Source: CAVSNH01 sp963729275 (GTDB lineage Bacteria; Actinomycetota; Acidimicrobiia; Acidimicrobiales; RAAP-2). From it: a DNA stretch of 64,000 nucleotides. The notes below the pieces were generated by a model. That model searched no databases. It worked only from the letters and a program-made list of their open reading frames with translations, and was not told the DNA's origin. The DNA lies in contig CAVSNH010000004.1 of assembly GCA_963729275.1 (NCBI GenBank), positions 434,001 through 498,000 of the forward strand, written 5' to 3'. A program made the position numbers and the translations under genes. Below, piece after piece: positions 50,301 to 58,958 of this stretch. Within the stretch, counting starts at the first letter, position 1. Each line of letters opens with the position of its first letter.

Positions 50301-51177
50301 TCACCGTGATGGCCCCCTGCGAAAGGCAGGCCATCGGTCGAGGTCGAAGTCGGGGACGAGGGCGGCGAGATCGCCGGCGTCCTCCGCATACACCTCGGAC
50401 AGCCGGTCGACCACCGAATCGTCGATCGGCGGCACGCCCGGCGACGACGGGGGGGCCCCACCGCGTGGGCCGGTAGTTGCTGTCGAGCCCCAGGAACCGG
50501 TAGGTGGCCGCCAGCTGGCCGTCCACATCGGCGATGCAGCGCTCGAACTGCAGCACGAGAATGCGGTCGGCCGGGAAGAACTGGCGCAGTCGGCGCAACT
50601 GGACGGCGTAGAAGCCGCCATCGATGACGTCGGACACGGCGGCGCCGTCATTGGCCACCCGGGTCTCTGTGATCCGCGACATGCCGTGGCGGAAGCGCTC
50701 CACCGGGTCCCGCACGAGAAAGAGAAGCCGAGCCTCGGGGGCGGCCGCGGCCAACAGCGGGGCCACCCAGGGTTGCGCGGCGTAGCTGGCCGTCCACTCG
50801 CCGGCCACGGTTCCCGATGGACGGGGGAACCAGGCCTGGTACCGGGTCACATCGGCCGCGTCGAAGTCGCGCATGCAGAAGTGCGAGAAGTAGTGCAAAC
50901 CGACAGGACGACCGTAGCTGCGGGCCACGCCAGGATGGGCGGAGATGAGGTCGTACCACCACCTCGTTCCGCACAGTGGCGCACCCACTCCGACGAAGTC
51001 AGGCGGTCCCAAGGGCAACGCTCTAGCCGCCGGCGGCGCGAAGTCGTAGCCCTCCTCCCAGGGGCGGACCCGGCCAAACCGGCGGCGCAGATCCGCCCGC
51101 GGTCCGTAGGGCAGGATGCGGTGGGCGGGTGCGGGCACCCGGCTGAGCCATTCGGCCAGCGTCTCCGACGCGCTCAC
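50301..51177 (-). pseudogene. Sulfotransferase with frameshift (C7 tract) and degenerate PAPS loop
   Basis: Starts at GTG 51177. The frame is good to NYRPTRWGPP. The correct C-terminus (PPIDDSVVDRLSEVYAEDAG...FDLDRWPAF) is in another frame, ending at TGA 50301-50303. Removing one C from the C7 tract at 50449-50455 restores a 291-residue protein. The PAPS loop is also altered: where paralogues have KAGTSWW, this one reads GAPLCGTRWW, with L68 in place of the catalytic-type Lys. The second site (VRDPVERFRHGMSR) is intact. The changed loop argues for real decay or a changed function. 18 bases separate it from the upstream sulfotransferase. Confidence 0.78.
50449..50455 (-). repeat. C7 tract (G7 on plus strand) at the frameshift
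   Basis: Seven cytosines on the coding strand; six would join WGPP to SSPGVPPIDDSVVD in frame. Confidence 0.75.
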
Positions 51178-51195
51178 GGCACGGTTCCCCGTCGC

Positions 51196-52050
51196 TCAGC
51201 CGCGCCGCGGCACGAAGTTCGGCCACCGCGTGCGGTCGAGGTCGGGCACCAAGCGGGTGAGCTCCTCGACGTCGGGGTCGTAGAGGTCGACCAGCCGTTG
51301 GCCAGCGGCCGGATCGAGGCACAGCTTCTCGCCCGAACGATTGACCGCTCGGTGGAGGTGGGGCGGATGATGGTCACCAAGACCGAGGAATCGGTAGGTG
51401 TGCGCCAGGTATCGCTCTGGGTCGGCCACACAGGCCTCGTACTGGAGGACGAGGACGCGGTCGGCCGCGAAGTAGTCGAAGTAGCGCCGGAGCCAGCGTG
51501 CGTAGAAGCCCTGGCGTACGGCGTTGGCCACCGTGGCCCCGGTCGGCTCCGCCCCCTGGGCCAAGCGGTAGGAGAGCCCGGAGCGGAAGCGCTCGACGGG
51601 GTCGCGCAGGAGTACGAGCAGCTTGGCCTGGGGCGCGGCGGTGGCCAGCAGTGGCGCCACCCAGGGGAAGGAGAGATAGTCCGGCGTCCATTCGCCACAG
51701 ATGGTCCCCGGACGTCGCGGGAACCAGGCGGCGTAGGTCGCCACCTCGGCTGGGCCGAACGGCTGGTCGGCCAAGTGGGAAAAGTAGTGGCGCTCCTTGT
51801 GAAGGTCGGGGCGAGCCCACACCTCAGGGTGGTCGGCGATGAGCTCGTACCACCAACTTGTGCCCGCCTTCTGCACGCCGATGCCGACGAAGTCGGGGGG
51901 GCCGGTCCGCTCCCCCGTTGACACGGGCGGCGGCGAGTAGTCGAAACCGTGCTCCCACGGAGCGAAGATGCCCAGCCGGTGGAGCACGGCGCTGCGCGAT
52001 CTTGGGGAGAGCTTCCGGAACGCGGCCCGAGCCAGCCGGGGCGGGCGCAT
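51196..52050 (-). CDS. Sulfotransferase (PAPS-dependent)
   Basis: 284 residues from the ATG at 52050; the frame runs further to 52332 but then overlaps the divergent gene and has no similarity there. The PAPS loop is GPPDFVGIGVQKAGTSWW with K61. The 3'-phosphate site is LLVLLRDPVERFRSGLSYR. LQYEACVADPERYLAHTYRFLGL is a further paralogue landmark. A C7 tract in GPPDFV is in frame here. Intact member of the four-copy sulfotransferase subfamily and first gene of the minus-strand operon that runs to 48411. Confidence 0.88.
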   Translation of the reverse strand: MRPPRLARAAFRKLSPRSRSAVLHRLGIFAPWEHGFDYSPPPVSTGERTGPPDFVGIGVQKAGTSWWYELIADHPEVWARPDLHKERHYFSHLADQPFGPAEVATYAAWFPRRPGTICGEWTPDYLSFPWVAPLLATAAPQAKLLVLLRDPVERFRSGLSYRLAQGAEPTGATVANAVRQGFYARWLRRYFDYFAADRVLVLQYEACVADPERYLAHTYRFLGLGDHHPPHLHRAVNRSGEKLCLDPAAGQRLVDLYDPDVEELTRLVPDLDRTRWPNFVPRRG

Positions 52051-52180
52051 CCGAGTAGCATGCCACAGGCCTCGACGGCCAAAAACAGCCGTTTCGGGCC
52101 CGACTTCGCGTCTTTTTGCCGGCTGATTTGTCACCGGCGGGTGCGAGAGGGCCCTCGTCGGACGAGGGGATGAACGATCG

Positions 52181-53143
52181 TTGAGCACCGCCCGACCCAT
52201 CGTGATCGCCGGCCTACCCCGGTCCGGGACGACGTGGACCATGGAGGTGCTCGGCCGCGCCGACGGCGTGCTCCGGATCAGCGAGCCGGACAACGAGGAC
52301 AAGCACCCGACGGCCATCCATGCCAAGCGCAAGCTGGGCCGCTACCCCGTCCTCGGGCCCGGTGACGACGATGGCCACTACCGGCGTCTGTGGGAATGGA
52401 TCCTGAGCGGCGCGCCGGAAGGGCGGCGCGACCGCCTTGCCCACTTCATCCTCGGGCATGGCATCGACACACGCATCTACGACGGTCGGCACGACGCCGT
52501 CAAGTGGTTGGGCGGGGCCGTGGCCCGCAGCCACCGGCCGGCAGCGGCCGCACCTGGACGGGTCGTGGCCAAGTCCATCCACCTTCAGCTGGCGCTCGAG
52601 TGGCTCGTCTCGGCATTCGACGTCGAGGTGCTCGTGCTGTTCCGCCACCCGGCCAACGTGCTGGCCAGCTGGATGGAGGTGAACCTGAAGGACGGACGCA
52701 ACTCAACCCTCGAGACCCGGCCCGACGTGCGCCGCCGGTACATCGACCGGTGGGGCGTGCCCCTGCCCGGCCCCGACCCCGTCGAGCGAATGTGCTGGCG
52801 GATCGGCCTGCTTCTGGCTGTGCTGGAGGAGTCGACGGCTCGGCATCCGGAGTGGCACCGCCGTGGCCATGAGCACCTGTGCGAGGACCCGGGCAACGAG
52901 TTCCGGCGCCTCTACGACGAGCTGGGTCTGACCTGGACAGCAGAGGCCGGCAAGTACCTCGAGGACAAGAACACGCCGGGAACGGGCTTTCAACTCAAGC
53001 GGGTGGCCTCCGAGCTCTCCGACTCGTGGCGCGAGCGGCTGGAAGACCGGCATCTGGAGATGCTGCGCGAGACCCTGGCCCTCTTCCCCATCACCACCTG
53101 GACGGACCGGGACTTCGAGCGAGGGGCGGGCGCCGAGCTCTGA
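52181..53143 (+). CDS. Sulfotransferase family protein
   Basis: 320 residues from the TTG at 52181, with GAGGGGA about eight bases upstream. The PAPS loop is AGLPRSGTTWTMEVL (R14-SGTTW) and the second site LVLFRHPANVLASWMEVN. It belongs to a different sulfotransferase subfamily from the 51196-type genes: VVAKSIHLQLALEWL and LYDELGLTWTAEAGKYLEDK are not shared. Divergent from the 51196 gene, so the two promoters lie back to back at 52051-52180. Probable additional sulfation position on the glycan. Confidence 0.85.
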   Translation: MSTARPIVIAGLPRSGTTWTMEVLGRADGVLRISEPDNEDKHPTAIHAKRKLGRYPVLGPGDDDGHYRRLWEWILSGAPEGRRDRLAHFILGHGIDTRIYDGRHDAVKWLGGAVARSHRPAAAAPGRVVAKSIHLQLALEWLVSAFDVEVLVLFRHPANVLASWMEVNLKDGRNSTLETRPDVRRRYIDRWGVPLPGPDPVERMCWRIGLLLAVLEESTARHPEWHRRGHEHLCEDPGNEFRRLYDELGLTWTAEAGKYLEDKNTPGTGFQLKRVASELSDSWRERLEDRHLEMLRETLALFPITTWTDRDFERGAGAEL

Positions 53144-53157
53144 CGGGCGGCCTCGGA

Positions 53158-53186
53158 CCGGGGACGGCCGACCCGGGGACGGCCGA
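53158..53186 (+). repeat. Two 14-base direct repeats between convergent genes
   Basis: CCGGGGACGGCCGA occurs at 53158-53171 and 53173-53186. It lies between the stops of two convergent genes, and each unit contains the palindrome CGGCCG. It could act as a transcription end signal, though no T-run follows. Confidence 0.55.
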
Positions 53187-53190
53187 GCGT

Positions 53191-53829
53191 TCAGGGGCCC
53201 GACGTGCGTGCCGCCCGGCGAAAGTGCACCACGTGGCCCGCTCGGCCCAACGGGGTGACCCGGGCCACCTCCATGCCGGCTTCGTCGGCCATCTGTTCGA
53301 ATTGGCGGGGGGTGTAGCCGTGGACGCCGACGCCCCGCGCCCCGTAGCGCACCTTGCGCAGATTGGTGCGCAACCCGGGCGTGGGGAAGGAGCCGACGGC
53401 GTGGCTGGCCGCCCGTCCCATGCGACGCAGCAGCTGGGCCGGCTCGGCCACGTAGTCGAAGACGCCGAGGGCCACGGCCAGGTCGTAGGCGTCGACCTCG
53501 TCGATGTCCTCCCAGCTGGCCTGGCGGACCTCGATCAGTCCCGGGAAAGTGGCGGCCTGCCGACGGGCCAGCGCCACCATGGCCTCGGCCGGGTCGATGC
53601 CCGTGACCCGGACGCCCTTCTCGGCCAGGGGGACGAACAGCGGGCCGCTCCCGCAGCCGACGTCGAGGACGGAGGCGGCGCCGAGCTCGCTAGCCAGCTC
53701 GGTGGCCAACCGCAACCGGTCGAACAACGGGCCGCGACCGAGGAGCCGGGCCACCGGCTCACTCGAGTAGAAGGCCGCGAACCGCCCGGCTCGCTGGTGG
53801 AAGTAGGTCTCGAAGTCGTCACCCGGCAT
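53191..53829 (-). CDS. SAM-dependent methyltransferase
   Basis: 212 residues from the ATG at 53829, overlapping the deacetylase stop by 11 bases; a longer frame to 53994 lies inside that gene. Class I motifs: VLDVGCGSGPLFVPLAEKG, TGIDPAEAMVALARRQ, ALGVFDYVAEPAQLLRRM. The C-terminal part has GVHGYTPRQFEQMADEAGME. No acceptor can be read. Last gene of the asparagine synthetase-GT4-deacetylase operon. Confidence 0.85.
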   Translation of the reverse strand: MPGDDFETYFHQRAGRFAAFYSSEPVARLLGRGPLFDRLRLATELASELGAASVLDVGCGSGPLFVPLAEKGVRVTGIDPAEAMVALARRQAATFPGLIEVRQASWEDIDEVDAYDLAVALGVFDYVAEPAQLLRRMGRAASHAVGSFPTPGLRTNLRKVRYGARGVGVHGYTPRQFEQMADEAGMEVARVTPLGRAGHVVHFRRAARTSGP

Positions 53830-54559
53830 GGCCACACGCCCGACTGCCGTAGCGGTTGAGGATGGAGGCGAACATGTTGGCGATGCGGCTTCGGCCGATG
53901 AGTTGTTTGGCCACCGCCAACGAGCGGATCGACGCCGCCGACGGCAGCGTGGCCCCGAAGTCGTACGAGTGGTAGTAGAGGACGACGGGGCCATCGGCCG
54001 CGTCGAGAAACGAGGTCACCGCCGAAGTGGGCAACAGCCGCTGGTAGCTGCCGCCCCCCACCGGGAAGCGCCCTCGGGTGAAGACCGGCAGCTCGGTGAT
54101 CGGTGCGGTCTCTCCCAAGCGGTGCGTGTCGGACACGTAGTCGAACCCCGCCTCGGCCAGCAGCTCCCGGTAACGACCCAGGCCAATCGGCTCGGGCACA
54201 TCGAAGCGCGGCGAGCGGAACCCGCGCACCGGCACCTGTACCAGGTCTTCGATGACCTCACGCCCGCGCCGCAACCAGTCCAACAGGTGGCCGGGCTCGT
54301 CGGGCAAGTGCCCATGGTCGGGCCCGTGCGAGGCAATCTCGTGGCCGCGGGAGATCAGGTGAGCCAGCTCGCTGCGCACGAACGGTGCGTAGTTGCCCAC
54401 GACGAACAGCGTCAGCGTCGCCTCCCGGTCGCGAAGGAGGGAGGTGAGCCCGGTGAGCCCGCTCGCCGGTTCGGCCGGGCGCTGGCGCGCCTCACCCAGA
54501 ACCGCCATCCCGTCGTACCAGTCCTCGACGTCGACCGTCAGCCGCACATCGGTGGTCAT
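53819..54559 (-). CDS. Polysaccharide deacetylase family protein (NodB homology)
   Basis: 246 residues from the ATG at 54559, overlapping the GT4 stop by four bases. Carbohydrate esterase 4 motifs: LTVDVEDWYDG (D10, E12, D13), ASHGPDHGHLPD (H78-x3-H82), RSPRFDVPEP, then YYHSYDFGA near the end. The first motif is the VDVEDW form found in polysaccharide-export loci. No signal peptide, so it probably acts in the cytoplasm on a lipid-linked or nucleotide sugar. It would remove an N-acetyl group, giving a free amine that could be re-acylated or sulfated. Confidence 0.88.
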   Translation of the reverse strand: MTTDVRLTVDVEDWYDGMAVLGEARQRPAEPASGLTGLTSLLRDREATLTLFVVGNYAPFVRSELAHLISRGHEIASHGPDHGHLPDEPGHLLDWLRRGREVIEDLVQVPVRGFRSPRFDVPEPIGLGRYRELLAEAGFDYVSDTHRLGETAPITELPVFTRGRFPVGGGSYQRLLPTSAVTSFLDAADGPVVLYYHSYDFGATLPSAASIRSLAVAKQLIGRSRIANMFASILNRYGSRACGHAG

Positions 54560-55701
54560 GCTGCGAACTCCTCCCTGCCGGAAGTGCGGGGCAGCATCTC
54601 GCGGTACACCGAACGCAACCGCTCGATGACGGCATCCTCCGAGAAGCGGGACACCACCCACTCCCGGCAGCGGTGGCCGAGCTCGGCGCACTGCTCGGGC
54701 TCCTTCAGCAGGGACTCGAGCCGCTGGCGCAGTGCGGATCGGTCGCCTCGGGGCACGAGGAGGCCGGTCTGCGGCTCGATCACCTCCCGCATGCCGCGGA
54801 TGTCGTAGGCGACGACCGGTCGACCCATGGCTGCTGCCTCCATGGCCACCCGGGGGATCCCTTCGCGGTACGACGGCAGGACGACCACGGTCGCCGCCGC
54901 CAGATAGGGCCGGACGTCCTCGACGGGGCCGACGAAGGAGACGGTCCCGGCATGGCGGGCGGCGTCGATCTCCACCTGGGTGATGGCATCGCGCTGATCG
55001 TGCTCGACCGGGCCGACGTGCACGAAGTCGGCCACGCCGGCCAGTGCCTCGGCCAGCTCGAGGAAGTCGGCACATCCCTTCTCACGGACAAGGCGGCTCA
55101 CCATGACCACGAGGGGCCGGTGTGAGGTCAGGGCCGGAAGAACGCGCTCTGAGAACCGGTCCATCACGATGCCGTTGCCGATGTAGCGCACGCGGGAGCG
55201 CCGGCAGACGCCGACGGAGGGGAGGCGGTCCTCGTCCTCACGGCTCTGGACGAGCACCCTCGTGGCCCACAGGCAGCACCATCGCTCGAAGCACCAGCCG
55301 GCGACATTGGCCAGCCGACCGTTGCCGTCGAAGTAGAGCGCCCCGTGGATGGTGTACACGGTTCGTCGTCCGGCCAGGCGGGCGGCCGGCAGTCCCAGCA
55401 ACGATGCCATCGGAGTGTGGGTCTGGACGACGTCGTAGGGTCGGCGCCGGAAGTGGCCCCACAAGCGGACGAACGAGCCGAGAGCCGACGGGCTGAGCTC
55501 GCGGCGGATGGGGATGACCATGGCCTCGACCCCGGCGGGAGGATCGTCGAAGTCGTCGCCGCTGACGACGGTCCACTCGATCTCCGACAGGCGAGCCAAC
55601 TGGTTGGCCAGCAGCAGCCGAGCAGTAAGGGACGTCGTCACCACCCGACACCCTTGCGGCGCGCTCGATCCGGTCCCCGCAGCCGCTCGAGCTGTGCTCA
55701 T
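54556..55701 (-). CDS. Glycosyltransferase family 4
   Basis: 381 residues; ATG at 55701 follows GGGGGG six bases upstream. GT-B fold: VVQTHTPMASLLGLPAARLA, RYIGNGIVMDRFS, MVSRLVREKGCADFLELAEAL, and the donor-binding REGIPRVAMEAAAMGRPVV with an E-x7-E pair near residues 275-285. The C-terminus is RFSEDAVIERLRSVYREM. Coupled to the deacetylase by ATGA. Likely one of the sugar-adding enzymes of the glycan. Confidence 0.9.
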   Translation of the reverse strand: MSTARAAAGTGSSAPQGCRVVTTSLTARLLLANQLARLSEIEWTVVSGDDFDDPPAGVEAMVIPIRRELSPSALGSFVRLWGHFRRRPYDVVQTHTPMASLLGLPAARLAGRRTVYTIHGALYFDGNGRLANVAGWCFERWCCLWATRVLVQSREDEDRLPSVGVCRRSRVRYIGNGIVMDRFSERVLPALTSHRPLVVMVSRLVREKGCADFLELAEALAGVADFVHVGPVEHDQRDAITQVEIDAARHAGTVSFVGPVEDVRPYLAAATVVVLPSYREGIPRVAMEAAAMGRPVVAYDIRGMREVIEPQTGLLVPRGDRSALRQRLESLLKEPEQCAELGHRCREWVVSRFSEDAVIERLRSVYREMLPRTSGREEFAA

Positions 55702-55840
55702 GAACTACCCCCCGTCACCGAAGAACCAGCCTCCGGCCTGCGCCGGGGCTCCATTCCTCGTGCCCGACCTCCGTTCACCAGGACACTCAGACTATCGCTC
55801 GAGTCGCGGTAGGGGCCCGGAGCGCCGGGCCCTCGGCCCA

Positions 55841-57802
55841 TCACGACGGGCGCCATCGTTCCAGCCAGGCCTGCAGGGCGAGCACGTCCCACAGCTCGTG
55901 GGCCAGGTCGCGACGACCGGCGAGATGGTCGGCCCATGCCCGACGGATGGGCCCAGGATCGAGCAGGCCCTGGCGTTGCAACCGAGACTCGTCCAGCAGC
56001 TCCTCGGCCCAGGGCCGCAGGGTGCCGGACAACATGGGCCCGATGGGGAAGCCGAAGCCCATCTTCGGGCGCTCGACCAACCCCGCCGGCACGTGCCGGT
56101 CGAGCACCCGGCGCAGGATCCACTTGGTAGTGCCATCGTGCAGCTTGGCCGAGAGCGGCAACCGCCAGGCCAGGTCGAAGACGGCGCGGTCGAGGAAGGG
56201 AACCCGGCTCTCGAGGGAGACGGACATGGCAGCACGGTCGAGCTTGGTGAGGATGTCGTCGGGCAGGTATCCCACCAGGTCGAGCCACAGCATCTGCTCG
56301 GTGATGCCGGGTAGGTCGGGCCAGTCCTCCGGCCGACCGGCAACCGACACGTTGGTACCGGCACCGATCACCATCCGCTCGGCATCGTCCCAGTAGGAAG
56401 CGAGCGCCAGATAGGCGTCCTCGGGCCCGGACGCCCCGAGCACCTTTCCCACCTTGGTCACCTTGAAGGCGGGGTTGCGCACCTCGAGTCGGGGTGACAG
56501 GCGCGCCGCCGCCCTCGCCCCGCGCTCGACGGCTGCGGGCGGCACTCCAGCGATCGAACGGGCGATCGTCCGCCGAAGCCCGGCGGGCAGCGGGCCGGCC
56601 CGTCGCCAGATGCGCTCCAGCCAGGCATGCCGGTTGTACCCGGCGAACAGCTCGTCGCCACCGTCCCCCGAGAGAGCCACCGTCACCTCGGTGCGGGCCA
56701 ACTTGGACACGAGATGCATGGGGATCTCGGAGACGTCACCGAAGGGCTCGTCCCAGATGTCGGGCAGGAGCGGGATGAGCTCGGCAGCGTCTGTCTCGCC
56801 CAGCGCGAGCTCGGTGTGATCGGTCCCGAGGTGCGAGGCAACGGCGGCGGCGTGATGCGATTCGTCGAAGGCGCGTTCGGCGAAGCCAACCGTGAAGGTG
56901 CGGACCGGCCGGGTGCGGTGGCGCTGCATGAGGGACACGATGAGGCTCGAGTCGATGCCACCGGACAAGAAGGCGCCGACGGGAACGTCGGCCACCATGC
57001 GCGCCGCCACCGAGTCCGACAGCGTGGCCTCCAGCTCCTCGACCATGGCCCCGGGCGAGCCGGAATGGGGGTGGGCTCGTGCCACATCGATTGCGTCACG
57101 GGCCGACCAGTAGACGTTCGGCACAAGCGTCGCCTTCGGTCGGATGCTGGGGTCGATCGAGAGGTGCTGGCCGGGAGAAAGCTTGGCGATGCCCCGGTAG
57201 ATGGTGCGGGGGGCGGGAATGCAGTTGTGCCGGAGGTAGAGGGCGACGGCGTCGCGGTCGATGTCGGCGTCGAAATCGGCGAGCCGGCAGAGAGCCTTGA
57301 GCTCGGACCCCCAGGCCAGGCAGCCGCCGACCCAGCCGTAGTAGAGCGGCTTCTCACCGAAGCGGTCCCGGACCAGGTGCAGCACACGCTCACGGCGGTC
57401 CCAGAGGGCGATGGCGAACATCCCCTCGATGGCGGCGAGGGAGGTCAGAAGTCCCCAACGAGCCACCGCCTCCACGAGGACCTCGGTATCGGACGATCCC
57501 TCGAAGGCCGCCCCCTCACCCGTCAGGCGGGTGCGCAGCGATCGGTAGTTGTACAGCTCGCCGTTGTAGGAGAGGACGTAACGCCCGTCGGCCGAGTGCA
57601 TGGGCTGGTCGCCGTTGACACCCAGGCCGACTACGGCCAGGCGTACCGAACCGAGGGCCACTCCGCCGTCGGGCTCGCACCACACTCCGTGGGCGTCGGG
57701 ACCCCGGTGGGTGATGGTGGATGACATCTCCTCGGCACGGCGCCCGAGCTCGGCGGCGTCCACCCGTCGACGGGGGTCGAGCAATCCCGCGATGCCGCAC
57801 AT
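55841..57802 (-). CDS. asnB: Asparagine synthetase (glutamine-hydrolysing)-like amidotransferase
   Basis: 653 residues. The N-terminal glutaminase has the nucleophile C2 (MCGIAGLLDP), THRGPDAHG and LSYNGELYNYR. The synthetase domain has the PP-loop FLSGGIDSSLIVSL at about residue 280 and ALSGDGGDELFAGYNRH. Intact catalytic elements suggest it makes asparagine or amidates another acid. In surface-glycan loci such genes often amidate uronic acids; that role is inference here. ATG at 57802 gives the mandatory C2. About 140 bases separate it from the GT4 gene downstream. Confidence 0.88.
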   Translation of the reverse strand: MCGIAGLLDPRRRVDAAELGRRAEEMSSTITHRGPDAHGVWCEPDGGVALGSVRLAVVGLGVNGDQPMHSADGRYVLSYNGELYNYRSLRTRLTGEGAAFEGSSDTEVLVEAVARWGLLTSLAAIEGMFAIALWDRRERVLHLVRDRFGEKPLYYGWVGGCLAWGSELKALCRLADFDADIDRDAVALYLRHNCIPAPRTIYRGIAKLSPGQHLSIDPSIRPKATLVPNVYWSARDAIDVARAHPHSGSPGAMVEELEATLSDSVAARMVADVPVGAFLSGGIDSSLIVSLMQRHRTRPVRTFTVGFAERAFDESHHAAAVASHLGTDHTELALGETDAAELIPLLPDIWDEPFGDVSEIPMHLVSKLARTEVTVALSGDGGDELFAGYNRHAWLERIWRRAGPLPAGLRRTIARSIAGVPPAAVERGARAAARLSPRLEVRNPAFKVTKVGKVLGASGPEDAYLALASYWDDAERMVIGAGTNVSVAGRPEDWPDLPGITEQMLWLDLVGYLPDDILTKLDRAAMSVSLESRVPFLDRAVFDLAWRLPLSAKLHDGTTKWILRRVLDRHVPAGLVERPKMGFGFPIGPMLSGTLRPWAEELLDESRLQRQGLLDPGPIRRAWADHLAGRRDLAHELWDVLALQAWLERWRPS

Positions 57803-58040
57803 CAGCGGCGCACGGTGGGACCGGCGCGGCGTCGCCGGCCACGGCGAGCCGGCCTGTGCCCCCCGTTCGGCTCGACCATCGCTCGATCATCCGCGCTCAC
57901 CCGTGGCGTGTCAAGAACGCCGGTGGCGTGTTGATTCGTCGACGGTCGTGGCACGGCCGAGCCGGGGTGTGGCAACCTGCGACATGGTCCTCGATCTCTC
58001 CGAGTCCACGACAGCGCCGGCACCCGGCGATGAGAGGCCT

Positions 58041-58958
58041 ATGAACGTGCGCGGCCAGCTGAGCCGAGGCTTCATGCGGGTTCCACCCGCCACGCGCCGG
58101 CGGATCCTGCACGCGCTCGGTCGATACGCCCCGTGGGAGCCGGAGTTCGACTTCACCCCCCCGGCGCTCGCCCCCGGACAACACACGGGACCGCCGGACT
58201 TCGTGGGCATCGGCGTGCAGAAGGCCGGCACGACATGGTGGTACGAGCGCATCATCTCCCATCCCGCCATCTTCGCCCCGGCCGGCATCCACAAGGAGCG
58301 CCACTACTTCGACCGTTTCTGCGCCCGCCCGATGAGCCCGGCCGACGAGGCCGTTTACCACGGCTGGTTCCCCCGCCCGGCGGGCATGCTGACCGGTGAA
58401 TGGACCCCGGACTACTTCACGTTCCCCTGGGTACCTCGCTTACTGGCCCGCGCCGCTCCCGATGCGCGACTTCTCCTTCTCCTGCGCGACCCGGTCGAGC
58501 GCTTCCGCTCCGGGCTCGCCCACCAGGCCCGCATGGGCCAACCCATCGACGGAGCGGCCATGGCCGACGCCGTCCAGCGGGGCCAGTACCGCGCCGCCCT
58601 GGAGAACTGGCTCGAGCACGCCGCCGACCGGTTGCTCGTGCTCCAACACGAGCGCTGCGTGCTCGAACCGGAGGTGGAGATGGCACGTACGCTCGCCCAT
58701 CTCGGCCTGGCGCCGACGGACGCCACGAGGGAGGAGCCCGCGCTCCCTCGGTCGCTCGACCGGGCGGCCCCCGCCGGTCGTGCTCGCCAGGAGTTGGGTG
58801 ACGAGGTCGTGGACTTCCTCGTCCAGATCTACGAGCCGGAGGTCGTCGCCCTCACGAGGGCGCGGGGCGATCTCGACGTCGCGCTCTGGCCGAACTTCGC
58901 CTATCTGGCCGACCCCGACCGCGCCTCCAGATCGAACTCACCAACCTGGCGCCGGTAA
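58041..58958 (+). CDS. Sulfotransferase (PAPS-dependent)
   Basis: 305 residues from the ATG at 58041, chosen because its N-terminus (NVRGQLSRGFMRVPPATRRR) aligns with the starts of the paralogues; ATG at 57984 is in frame. The PAPS loop is GPPDFVGIGVQKAGTTWW with K61; the second site is LLLLRDPVERFRSGLAHQ. A C7 tract in DFTPPAL is in frame. Its 3' end overlaps the convergent GT2 gene by 58 bases. Fourth member of the 51196-type subfamily. Confidence 0.88.
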   Translation: MNVRGQLSRGFMRVPPATRRRILHALGRYAPWEPEFDFTPPALAPGQHTGPPDFVGIGVQKAGTTWWYERIISHPAIFAPAGIHKERHYFDRFCARPMSPADEAVYHGWFPRPAGMLTGEWTPDYFTFPWVPRLLARAAPDARLLLLLRDPVERFRSGLAHQARMGQPIDGAAMADAVQRGQYRAALENWLEHAADRLLVLQHERCVLEPEVEMARTLAHLGLAPTDATREEPALPRSLDRAAPAGRARQELGDEVVDFLVQIYEPEVVALTRARGDLDVALWPNFAYLADPDRASRSNSPTWRR

